Shown: piece after piece, positions 1 to 7,247 of the stretch
How the letters are laid out: each line of letters opens with the position of its first letter
Position numbering within the stretch: position 1 is the stretch's first letter
Origin: Flavobacteriaceae bacterium
Lineage (GTDB): Bacteria > Bacteroidota > Bacteroidia > Flavobacteriales > Flavobacteriaceae
DNA length: 10,840 bases
Direction of reading: 5' to 3'
Assembly (NCBI GenBank): GCA_023262245.1
Contig: JALRDC010000092.1
Span: 1-10,840, forward strand
Position numbers and translations under genes: made by a program
The notes under the pieces: model-generated
Databases searched by the model: none
What the model was told of the DNA's origin: nothing
Seen by the model: the letters and a program-made list of their open reading frames with translations, nothing else

Positions 1-440
1 GAGTTAATGTACCCAATGCTACGGTAATGATCATTGAAAGCGCTGAACGCTTTGGTCTTTCTCAATTACACCAATTAAGGGGACGTGTAGGCAGAGGGGG
101 GGCACAGAGCTTTTGTATTTTGATGAGTAGCTCAAAATTGTCTAACGAAGGAAGGACCCGCTTAAAGACAATGGTAGATACTAATGACGGTTTTCAAATA
201 GCAGAAGCTGATTTACGCTTAAGAGGCCCAGGGAATTTAATGGGAACACAGCAAAGTGGTATTTTAGAGCTTAAAATAGCAGATATCATCAGAGATGGGG
301 ATTTACTCAAAGCAACACGAGACATGGCTCAAGTGATTTTAAAAAAAGATCCTGAATTAGAACTTCCTGAACACCAAATCATTAAGAGAACACTTACTGC
401 TTTACGTTTTGAGTCTAATATTTGGAATTTCATTAGCTAA
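1..440 (+). CDS. recG: ATP-dependent DNA helicase RecG, C-terminal part (5' end outside window)
   Basis: RecG is a superfamily 2 double-stranded DNA translocase that remodels stalled replication forks and branched recombination intermediates in the cytoplasm. Only the last ~146 codons are present; the frame is open from base 3, so the gene enters from the left edge and the ATG at base 27 is internal. The first visible residues read VNVPNATVMIIE, the end of helicase motif V, followed by AERFGLSQLHQLRGRVGRG, which carries motif VI with its arginine fingers. Further on, LRGPGNLMGTQQSG and a following LKIADIIRDGDLL match the conserved RecG C-terminal region after the helicase lobes. The stop TAA is at 438-440 and the length beyond motif VI is normal, so the 3' end looks intact. 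It lies 56 bases before pheT; no functional link is implied. Confidence 0.95.
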   Translation, partial: VNVPNATVMIIESAERFGLSQLHQLRGRVGRGGAQSFCILMSSSKLSNEGRTRLKTMVDTNDGFQIAEADLRLRGPGNLMGTQQSGILELKIADIIRDGDLLKATRDMAQVILKKDPELELPEHQIIKRTLTALRFESNIWNFIS

Positions 441-459
441 TTTTGGGCAAAGAGATTCT

Positions 460-467
460 TATATTTG
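460..467 (+). promoter_or_regulatory. Putative Bacteroidota -7 promoter element upstream of pheT
   Basis: TATATTTG is a full match to the Bacteroidota consensus TAnnTTTG, and lies in the recG-pheT gap. Transcription would begin about 6-8 bases downstream, giving a leader of roughly 25 bases before the pheT TTG codon. The nearest upstream TTG (443-445) is only 14 bases away, shorter than the usual ~19-21, so the -33 element is poor. Such short AT-rich matches also occur by chance. Confidence 0.4.
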
Positions 468-496
468 TTCCTTAAATAATTGAAAAGTCATATTCC

Positions 497-2905
497 TTGA
501 AAATATCTCACAACTGGTTACAACAGTTTTTAAAAATAGACCTTACTGTAGATGAAATAGCTGTTTTACTTACCGATTTAGGTTTGGAAGTAGAAGGAAC
601 AGAATCATTTGAGAGCATTCCAGGAAGCCTCAAAGGAGTGGTCGTGGGCGAAGTCTTAAGCTGTATTCAGCACCCGAATGCTGATCGATTAAAACTTACT
701 AAAGTCACTATTGGATCGGAAGCTCCACTTACAATTGTTTGTGGGGCACCAAATGTTGCTGAAGGTCAAAAGGTACTAGTCGCTACCATTGGAACGACCC
801 TTCACATGAAGGACGGTAAAAGTTTAAAAATAGCTAAGGGAAAAATCCGTGGTGAAGTAAGTGAAGGAATGATTTGTGCTGAGGATGAATTAGGTTTGGG
901 AGAGGATCATGATGGAATCATGGTTCTTGATAGCTCCCTTAATGTGGGTACGCCTGCGGCAGACCTTTTTGATATAGAGAATGATGTCGTCTTTGAAATC
1001 GGTCTAACTCCAAACCGTGCAGATGCCATGAGTCATATGGGGGTTGCGCGAGACCTTAGAGCTGTGTGTTTGTTAAGAGACATCCCCCATGAATGGAACC
1101 TGCCTGAAATTTCTTCATTTCAAGTAGACAATACGCAGAAAACAATTTCTGTAGAAGTAAAAGATGAAAGCCGCTGTTCTCAATATTATGGCTTATCTAT
1201 AACAGATGTTCATGTAGCTCCCTCACCAAACTGGCTTCAGAACCGCTTAAAAGCTATAGGGATCTCTCCAAAGAATAACGTGGTTGATATTACCAATTAC
1301 GTTTTACATGAGTTAGGACAACCTTTACATGCCTTTGATGCAGGAAAATTGCAAGGCAATATTGTAGTCAAGACGTGTCCAGATGATACTGCATTTACTA
1401 CTCTAGATGGAACTGAACGAAGTTTGCACAAAGAAGACTTGATGATCTGTGACAGTAAGCAAGCTCATTGTATCGCAGGAATTTTTGGCGGCATGCATTC
1501 GGGTGTTGATGAACAAACGACTACGGTTTTTCTGGAAAGCGCTTATTTCGATCCCGTCAGTATTCGAAAAACGGCAAAACGGCACAATTTAAATACCGAC
1601 GCCTCTTTTCGTTTCGAACGTGGAATTGATCCTGAAATAGGAATAATGGCATTAAAACGTGCTGCAATCTTAATCAAAAATCTGGCCGGAGGAATTATTT
1701 CTAGTGAAATTCAGGAATTTGCTAGACCTTTAAATCCAGCGTCTCAAATTTTCCTCAGTTATGATAAAATAAAGCACCTTGTTGGGCAAGCTATAGAAAA
1801 GGAGGATTTAAATAAAATTCTTGTAGCCTTAGATATTGAAATTAATAATGTATCGGAGACAGGTATAGGGATGACTATTCCCCGCTTTAGAGTAGATGTG
1901 ACCCGTCCTGCTGATGTGATAGAAGAAATCCTTAGAGTTTACGGATATAATAATATTAAAGAAAGAGCCCTACGCTATCAAGCCAACCCTCCTTATCAAT
2001 GGAACGACTCTCATAAACTAGAGGCAGCCATTGCTCAAAAACTAACAGGTTTTGGCTTTATGGAAACTATAAATAATTCGCTTACTCGACCCGATGCTGC
2101 TGCGAATTTTCATCAGACCGTATCTATTGTAAATCCCTTAGGAAAAGAATTGTCCATTATGCGACAATCCTTAACTCCAAATGCTCTTGAAGTCATTGCT
2201 TTTAATCTAAACAGACAGAACAAGCAACTTAAATTATTCGAGTTTGGGAATATTTATGGAAAAAAGAATTACCATTATTTGGAAGCCAAACGCTTATGTA
2301 TAAGTATTACAGGCGCTGTCAATAATCAACACTGGGATCTTTCTAAAACCCCTAATGCCTTCTTTTATAGCAAGGGTATACTTGGAGATCTGTTTCAAGG
2401 ATTGGGGTACCATGATTTGGAATTTCGGGAGACCACCCATCCACATTTTGATGTTGCTTTTGAATTGATGTCTCGAAAAAAAAGTTACGGACATTTCGGT
2501 CTGGTTGCATCAGAAATGTTAGAGACCTATGATATTGATCAAGAAGTGTATGTTGCTCATTTGGATTGGGACGCGCTTGTAAAAGCTGCTTTTTCTCACG
2601 AGTTGAGATATCAAGAAGTGCCGAAGTTTCCTTTAATGCGAAGAGATTTTGCCTTATTGTTAGACGAAGAAATAACTTTTGAAGCATTGAAAAATACGGC
2701 GCAAAAAACGGAACAAAATATTTTAAAGGAGATCCAACTTTTTGATGTTTATGAGGGAAAAAACCTTCCCAAAGGAAAGAAATCTTACGGTATTAGTTTT
2801 GTCTTTCAAGATCAAAATAAGACCCTAACAGACAAACAAGTGGATAAGGTTATGGAAAAACTCAAGCAAAACTTTACAAGGGAATTCAATGCCGAATTAC
2901 GTTAA
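497..2905 (+). CDS. pheT: Phenylalanine--tRNA ligase beta subunit
   Basis: This is the beta chain of the cytoplasmic alpha2-beta2 phenylalanyl-tRNA synthetase, which charges tRNA-Phe using ATP. The 802-residue length is normal for the bacterial long form. Visible domains are: N-terminal segment (KISHNWLQQF); OB-fold tRNA-binding domain around residues 40-155 (GEVLSCIQHPNADRLKLTKV, VCGAPN); B3/B4 editing domain around 210-390 (VVDITNYVLHELGQPLHAFD, FLESAYFDP, RFERGIDPE); B5 domain about 405-480, ending in PRFRVDVTRPADVIEEILR; a catalytic-like core; and a C-terminal FDX-ACB anticodon-binding domain from about 705 (VPKFPLMRRDFALL) to the end. The start is TTG: there is no in-frame ATG between it and the in-frame stop at 473-475, and the encoded N-terminus aligns with the family. 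pheS is not adjacent, as is common in this phylum. Confidence 0.97.
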   Translation: MKISHNWLQQFLKIDLTVDEIAVLLTDLGLEVEGTESFESIPGSLKGVVVGEVLSCIQHPNADRLKLTKVTIGSEAPLTIVCGAPNVAEGQKVLVATIGTTLHMKDGKSLKIAKGKIRGEVSEGMICAEDELGLGEDHDGIMVLDSSLNVGTPAADLFDIENDVVFEIGLTPNRADAMSHMGVARDLRAVCLLRDIPHEWNLPEISSFQVDNTQKTISVEVKDESRCSQYYGLSITDVHVAPSPNWLQNRLKAIGISPKNNVVDITNYVLHELGQPLHAFDAGKLQGNIVVKTCPDDTAFTTLDGTERSLHKEDLMICDSKQAHCIAGIFGGMHSGVDEQTTTVFLESAYFDPVSIRKTAKRHNLNTDASFRFERGIDPEIGIMALKRAAILIKNLAGGIISSEIQEFARPLNPASQIFLSYDKIKHLVGQAIEKEDLNKILVALDIEINNVSETGIGMTIPRFRVDVTRPADVIEEILRVYGYNNIKERALRYQANPPYQWNDSHKLEAAIAQKLTGFGFMETINNSLTRPDAAANFHQTVSIVNPLGKELSIMRQSLTPNALEVIAFNLNRQNKQLKLFEFGNIYGKKNYHYLEAKRLCISITGAVNNQHWDLSKTPNAFFYSKGILGDLFQGLGYHDLEFRETTHPHFDVAFELMSRKKSYGHFGLVASEMLETYDIDQEVYVAHLDWDALVKAAFSHELRYQEVPKFPLMRRDFALLLDEEITFEALKNTAQKTEQNILKEIQLFDVYEGKNLPKGKKSYGISFVFQDQNKTLTDKQVDKVMEKLKQNFTREFNAELR

Positions 2906-2934
2906 GAGAATTAAATAGTTCCCTTAATTATTGC

Positions 2935-2942
2935 TATTTTTG
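2935..2942 (+). promoter_or_regulatory. Putative -7 promoter element for the membrane protein/DUF2007 pair
   Basis: TATTTTTG matches the Bacteroidota -7 consensus TAnnTTTG in the 55-base gap after pheT. The predicted transcription start near 2949 leaves a leader of about 12 bases before the ATG at 2961. No TTG is found at the expected -33 distance, so this rests on the -7 match and position alone. Confidence 0.4.
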
Positions 2943-2960
2943 TTATTAATGTGAAGGAAT

Positions 2961-3647
2961 ATGAAAGTGAAACTAATGAAACGAACCAATATTGAAGAAA
3001 TTCTTACCAAGACTCGGAACCAGGAGTACACTCTTAATGAGCACCACAAATATTTAAAAAAAATATTTAGATCTATTGAGATAAGTACCTTAAACTCATT
3101 TGATTTTGATAAGCTCTCAGCGGATAAAATCTACCACATTGATCAAATAAAAAAAGTAGCTATTGACTATCGTCTTCGATTTTTAGATATCAAATATTTC
3201 AAAAATAAATTACCCGAAGAGGCAACTGCTGCAATTCAAAAGCTCGAAGCGACTCATGAAACCAAACTTGGAGCCTTTAAAATCATGGCACCTTCCATAT
3301 TATTTCGTTTAGAAAAAACGGATGATCCTTTACTTTTTGTCCCTCTGGGCAATAATTATTATTATTTAGTCCACAAGTGGGGAAATGATCTTCATCCTTT
3401 TCGAAAGCTGCTTATGTGGCCCTTTAAAAACATCTGGAATTTACTTTTTGCTGTTTTTGGAATCAGTTGGCTTTTAACTGAAATTACTCCAATGGGATTA
3501 TTTACAAAAGCACCAGATGCCACTGCTTATTGGATGCTTTTATTTTTCATGTTTAAAGCCATTGCCTCTGTGGTGTTATATTTTGGTTTTGCTTTAGGGA
3601 AAAATTTTAATCCTGCCATTTGGAATAACCGCTATAATAAATCTTAA
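2961..3647 (+). CDS. Uncharacterised membrane protein with two C-terminal transmembrane helices
   Basis: I do not recognise a named family for this 228-residue protein. The first ~150 residues are hydrophilic and mostly helical-looking, rich in Lys, Glu and Ile, with no signal peptide. Two hydrophobic segments follow, roughly residues 157-178 (NIWNLLFAVFGISWLL) and 189-212 (YWMLLFFMFKAIASVVLYFG), separated by a short loop. Both ends would then lie on the same side, most simply the cytoplasm. A short tail, NFNPAIWNNRYNKS, closes the protein. No catalytic motif is evident. The ATG at 2961 is used, though Met6 (2976) is also possible. The next gene begins 9 bases after the stop, so the two are probably co-transcribed. 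It is probably a lineage-specific protein of Flavobacteriia; function unknown. Confidence 0.8.
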   Translation: MKVKLMKRTNIEEILTKTRNQEYTLNEHHKYLKKIFRSIEISTLNSFDFDKLSADKIYHIDQIKKVAIDYRLRFLDIKYFKNKLPEEATAAIQKLEATHETKLGAFKIMAPSILFRLEKTDDPLLFVPLGNNYYYLVHKWGNDLHPFRKLLMWPFKNIWNLLFAVFGISWLLTEITPMGLFTKAPDATAYWMLLFFMFKAIASVVLYFGFALGKNFNPAIWNNRYNKS

Positions 3648-3656
3648 TGCATTATC

Positions 3657-3878
3657 ATGTCTCAAGCTACTTACAAAAAACTTTATGTTGGTTCACAAAT
3701 AAACGTCATTAACCTTACCGATGCTTTGAAAGAGGGCAAAATAATACCGGTTATTAAAGATCGGGCAGAATCTGCTCGACTTGCAGGTTTCGGATCTTTT
3801 TCAAGGGATCAAGAGGTGTGGGTTCACCCTGATGAATTTGATATAGCTCAGCAAATCTTGAAAACCCTTTCCTATTGA
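3657..3878 (+). CDS. Small DUF2007-like protein (putative signal-transducing family)
   Basis: This 73-residue soluble protein has the layout of the DUF2007 family (Pfam 'putative prokaryotic signal transducing protein'): an opening beta strand KLYVGSQI, a helix with a residue pair like 'DALKEGKI', a second strand IIPVIKD (usually 'GIpavv.n' in the family), a short variable glycine-containing turn GFGSFS, then the strand EVWVHPDEFDIAQQIL, which matches the family's closing 'ieVwVpeedaeeA..iL'. The family is a small alpha/beta fold with no established biochemical activity. It lacks a signal peptide and is likely cytoplasmic. It starts 9 bases after the membrane-protein gene, suggesting a shared transcript and possibly a shared role. 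The family assignment is by eye from the strand pattern, so it is moderately sure; the reading frame itself is convincing. Confidence 0.75.
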   Translation: MSQATYKKLYVGSQINVINLTDALKEGKIIPVIKDRAESARLAGFGSFSRDQEVWVHPDEFDIAQQILKTLSY

Positions 3879-3927
3879 ATAAGTTTTGTTACTTTTAGTC
3901 TGAAACAATTGAATTAAACCATCCTAT

Positions 3928-5523
3928 ATGCAATTTGTCATTTTTATAGCCTTTACTCTTCTAGTGGGTATTGTAGCTTATATTGCCACCCGTAAAACAA
4001 ATGAAAATACCGAAGATGGATACTTCTTAGGAGGTAGAAGTTTAACGGCTCCGGTCATTGCTGCTTCCCTTCTTTTAACCAATTTGTCTACAGAACAATT
4101 GGTAGGACTAAACGGTTCCGCTTTTAATGAAGGCATCTTAGTTATGGCATGGGAAACCTTAGCCGCCATTGCGATGGTTGTTACTGCGACCATTCTTCTT
4201 CCTAGGTATTTAAAAGGAGGGCTGACCACCATTCCACAATTCTTAGAAAGGCGATATGATACTGCTACCAAGTCCATTACATCAGCTTTATTTTTAAGCG
4301 GATATGTAGTGGTTTTACTTCCTATAGTTCTATATTCTGGAGCAGTAGCCTTGATAGGTATGTTTGATTTGACAAATTTATTTCAATTGGAACAAAGCAC
4401 TACTTTGATCATCACTGTATGGGCAATAGGGCTGGTTGGTTCTGTGTATGCCATCTTTGGAGGACTCAAGGCGGTAGCAGTGTCCGATACTGTAAATGCA
4501 ATAGGTTTGCTTATAGGAGGTTTGATGATCCCTATTTTTGGACTGATGTATGTAGGTGATGGAAGTATTTTTGATGGAATTGAAGCTTTATATGCAAACG
4601 ATCCCTCAAAGTTTAATGCGATGGGTAGTAGTGATTCTGCGATCCCTTTTAGCACCTTGTTTACAGGTATGGTTTTAGTACAACTCTTTTATTGGGGAAC
4701 AAACCAAGCCATCATCCAACGTGCGCTTGCTGCTAAAAATTTAGTTGAAGGACAAAAGGGGTTGATACTTGCCGCCTTTGTCAAAATTTTAGGTCCGCTA
4801 ATTGTTGTGCTTCCGGGACTGATCGCATTTTATATTTTTGGTGATACATTAGACCCTAGCCAAGGAGATCAATCCTATGGTCTTTTAGTAAATAAAGTAT
4901 TACCTCCTGTTCTTTTAGGATTTTTTGCAGCAGTACTTTTTGGAGCAATATTAAGTTCTTTTAATTCGGCATTAAATAGTTCGGTAACGCTTTTTGGATT
5001 GGATATTTACAAACAGTATTTCAACAAAGAGGCAGATGAACGACAAGTAGTAAAAGCCGGGAAGATATTCGGGATCATTTTAGCGTTACTTTCCATGTTC
5101 ATTGCTCCAGGGATTGCTAATGCGCCGGAAGGACTATTTGGCTACTTACAGGAGATTAATGGCTGTTATACCATCCCTATTTTAACGATTATTTTGGTGG
5201 GTTATCTCACAAAATATGTACCTGCTAGCGCAGCAAAAGTTGCTATGGCATTAGGAGTGATCCTTTATTCGTTCAGTCAATTTTTCCTGAAAGACTATGT
5301 GATTGCGCAAGGGGGAGTTTATCCACATTATTTACACATTATGGCGCTACTTTTCTTGTTCAATATTGGAGTCATGCTTCTTATAGGCAAAATGAGACCT
5401 AGAGCTGTGGCTTATGAACAAGCGTACACAGAACAGGTGGACATTACACCGTGGAAGCCTGTCAAATTAATGGGAGTTATCATTACGATAATCGTAATCA
5501 GCACCTATTTTATTTTTACTTAA
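3928..5523 (+). CDS. Sodium:solute symporter (SSS family, vSGLT/YidK-like)
   Basis: This 531-residue inner-membrane protein, with about 14 hydrophobic segments, would import a solute, probably a sugar or related compound, driven by the sodium gradient. Family landmarks are DGYFLGGRSL near 30, GGLKAVAVSDTVN near 178-190, YWGTNQAIIQRALAAK at 255-270 and SSFNSALNSS at 343-352. Compared from memory with Vibrio vSGLT, the sugar-contacting residues Q69, E88, Y263, K294 and Q428 have counterparts Q57, E76, Y255, K286 and Q408, while S91 and N260 are replaced by A79 and Q252. The Na2-site A361, S364 and S365 correspond to A340, S343 and S344, so sodium coupling is expected. Substrate is not determinable from this. 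No neighbouring sugar-catabolic gene helps. It sits 49 bases after the DUF2007-like gene; imperfect -7-like boxes (e.g. TACTTTTA at 3890-3897) leave its promoter unclear. Confidence 0.93.
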   Translation: MQFVIFIAFTLLVGIVAYIATRKTNENTEDGYFLGGRSLTAPVIAASLLLTNLSTEQLVGLNGSAFNEGILVMAWETLAAIAMVVTATILLPRYLKGGLTTIPQFLERRYDTATKSITSALFLSGYVVVLLPIVLYSGAVALIGMFDLTNLFQLEQSTTLIITVWAIGLVGSVYAIFGGLKAVAVSDTVNAIGLLIGGLMIPIFGLMYVGDGSIFDGIEALYANDPSKFNAMGSSDSAIPFSTLFTGMVLVQLFYWGTNQAIIQRALAAKNLVEGQKGLILAAFVKILGPLIVVLPGLIAFYIFGDTLDPSQGDQSYGLLVNKVLPPVLLGFFAAVLFGAILSSFNSALNSSVTLFGLDIYKQYFNKEADERQVVKAGKIFGIILALLSMFIAPGIANAPEGLFGYLQEINGCYTIPILTIILVGYLTKYVPASAAKVAMALGVILYSFSQFFLKDYVIAQGGVYPHYLHIMALLFLFNIGVMLLIGKMRPRAVAYEQAYTEQVDITPWKPVKLMGVIITIIVISTYFIFT

Positions 5524-7148
5524 GACTGAGCGAGTAATTTAAGGCGTAACTCTTTTATTTTTGGATCGGTCATGTATTCGTCAAAGGTGGTGTGTCGATC
5601 TATGATACCGTGAGGTGTTAATTCTATAATGCGATTTCCCAAGGTTTGTGAGAAAGCGTGATCACTTGTGCTGCACAACAGGGTTCCTTTAAAATTTTTT
5701 AAAGAATTGTTAAATGCAGTAATAGACTCTAAATCAAGGTGGTTTGTCGGTTCGTTGAGCAATAAGACATTGGCGCGTTCCATCATCATTTTAGACAACA
5801 TACACCGCACTTTTTCGCCTCCAGAGAGCACATTGGATTTTTTTAAAGCCTCTTCTCCACTAAATAACATTTTTCCTAAAAAGCCTCTAAGAAATACCTC
5901 CTCACGCTCTTCCTCGGTCTTGGCATACTGTCTTAACCAGTCAACCAAAGAAACGGCATCCTCAAAAAACGACTCATGATCTACAGGAAGGTAAGCCTGA
6001 CTGGTGGTAATTCCCCAGTCAAAACGTCCACTATCTGCTGTAGTTTCACCCATAAGAATATCATAAAATGCTGCTACGGCTCGGGTGTCCTTCGCATAAA
6101 CAATCACTTTATCTCCTTTAGCCAAGTTGAGATGTAAATCTTTAAAAAGCACTTCGCCATCTATTGAGCTAGAAAGGTTCTCAATATTTAAAATTTGATC
6201 TCCAGCTTCGCGTTCTTGATCAAAGATAATTGCTGGATAACGACGACTTGAAGGTTTAATTTCTTCGATATCCAGTTTTTCAATCATTTTTTTTCTTGAT
6301 GTTGCCTGTTTGGATTTAGCAACATTGGCAGAGAATCGCGCAATAAATTCTTGCAGTTCTTTCTTCTTTTCTTCCGACTTCTTATTTTGTTGTGCACGCT
6401 GGCGTGCAGCAAGTTGACTTGATTCGTACCAAAAGGTGTAATTTCCAGAATAATGATTGATTTTTCCAAAATCGATATCAGAAATATGTGTACAAACGGC
6501 ATCTAAGAAATGACGGTCGTGAGAAACTACAATTACTGTATTATCATACTGCGCCAAAAATTGTTCTAACCACATGATGGTGTCATAATCCAAATCATTG
6601 GTAGGTTCATCCATGATCAATACATCGGGATTTCCAAACAATGCTTGAGCCAAGAGTACTCTCACTTTTTGCTTTCCATCTAATTCGCTCATAAGGGTAT
6701 GATGGAGCTTTTCTGCAATTTCCAAGTTTGAAAGTAAGGCTGCAGCGTCACTATCTGCATTCCATCCATCCATTTCTTCGAAGATCCCTTGTAAAACTCC
6801 TACTCGATCACCATCAGCATCGGAAAAATCTTCTTTTGCATAAAGCGCATCCATTTCTGATTTCACTTCATAAAGCTTTTGGTTTCCCCTTAAAACGGTA
6901 TCTAAAACAGTAAAAGCATCGCAAGCATTGTGATTTTGCTCTAAGACGGAAAGACGTTTACCGGGCTCGAGATGGACACTTCCCGAATTGGCCTCTTGTT
7001 TTCCAGAGATGATTTTTAAAAAAGTAGATTTGCCTGCCCCATTTGCTCCGATGACCCCATAACAGTTCCCGGGGGTAAAACTGACGTTTACTTCGTCAAA
7101 CAATACACGCTTTCCAAATTGAACCGAAAGATTTGAAACCGATAACAT
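5520..7148 (-). CDS. ABC-F family ATPase, YbiT-like, with degenerate second ATP site
   Basis: ABC-F proteins are soluble twin-ATPase proteins that bind the ribosomal E site and act on stalled or antibiotic-bound ribosomes. This 542-residue protein matches E. coli YbiT along its length. Domain 1 has an intact Walker A (GANGAGKST, 34-42), Q-loop Q71, Walker B and catalytic Glu (IMDEPTNDLD, D180/E181) and switch His210; its signature is the unusual SELDGKQKVR, comparable to YbiT. The linker (~240-305; RFSANVAKSKQATSRKKM) is the expected basic helical pair. Domain 2 retains the signature LSGGEKVR (441-448) and Glu466, but lacks a Walker A (VIVYAKDTRAVAAF, 348-361), has Asn465 for the Walker B Asp, and Ser495 for the switch His. 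Domain 1 nucleotide binding may therefore rely on the domain 2 signature. The stop overlaps the symporter stop. No evidence points to antibiotic resistance. Confidence 0.93.
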   Translation of the reverse strand: MLSVSNLSVQFGKRVLFDEVNVSFTPGNCYGVIGANGAGKSTFLKIISGKQEANSGSVHLEPGKRLSVLEQNHNACDAFTVLDTVLRGNQKLYEVKSEMDALYAKEDFSDADGDRVGVLQGIFEEMDGWNADSDAAALLSNLEIAEKLHHTLMSELDGKQKVRVLLAQALFGNPDVLIMDEPTNDLDYDTIMWLEQFLAQYDNTVIVVSHDRHFLDAVCTHISDIDFGKINHYSGNYTFWYESSQLAARQRAQQNKKSEEKKKELQEFIARFSANVAKSKQATSRKKMIEKLDIEEIKPSSRRYPAIIFDQEREAGDQILNIENLSSSIDGEVLFKDLHLNLAKGDKVIVYAKDTRAVAAFYDILMGETTADSGRFDWGITTSQAYLPVDHESFFEDAVSLVDWLRQYAKTEEEREEVFLRGFLGKMLFSGEEALKKSNVLSGGEKVRCMLSKMMMERANVLLLNEPTNHLDLESITAFNNSLKNFKGTLLCSTSDHAFSQTLGNRIIELTPHGIIDRHTTFDEYMTDPKIKELRLKLLAQS

Positions 7149-7167
7149 AGTCTTAGATTTTAAGCTG

Positions 7168-7175
7168 CAAACTTA
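7168..7175 (-). promoter_or_regulatory. Putative -7 promoter element for the ABC-F gene
   Basis: On the minus strand TAAGTTTG is a full match to TAnnTTTG. Transcription would start about 7 bases on, near 7161, leaving a leader of about 12 bases before the ATG at 7148. It lies in the 99-base divergent gap, where a promoter for this gene must be. No clear TTG is present at -33. Confidence 0.5.
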
Positions 7176-7232
7176 CATAAATCTCCGAGAGGTATTTAAC
7201 AGCATTCTAAGATTTTTACGATCTAAAATTGG

Positions 7233-7240
7233 TATTTTTG
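7233..7240 (+). promoter_or_regulatory. Putative -7 promoter element for the thioredoxin-fold lipoprotein
   Basis: TATTTTTG matches TAnnTTTG and ends only 7 bases before the ATG at 7248. If used, the transcript would start at or within a base or two of the start codon, so the mRNA would be leaderless or nearly so. There is no good TTG at -33. A more upstream promoter in the divergent gap cannot be excluded. Confidence 0.4.
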
Positions 7241-7247
7241 ATGGTAG

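Noticed and set aside
27..29. ATG at 27 as a true start of a small helicase-like gene
   Set aside because: The frame is open to the left edge and the residues before it continue RecG motif V, so the ATG is internal to a truncated recG.
2294..2687. Minus-strand open frames inside pheT
   Set aside because: They lie wholly within a strongly conserved gene on the other strand, overlap each other, and show no recognisable protein features.
2903..2926. Possible hairpin TAAGAGAA/TTCCCTTA overlapping the pheT stop, as a terminator
   Set aside because: The stem has one mismatch, is only eight pairs and mostly A-T, and the T-run comes about nine bases later and doubles as the -7 promoter match; too weak to call.
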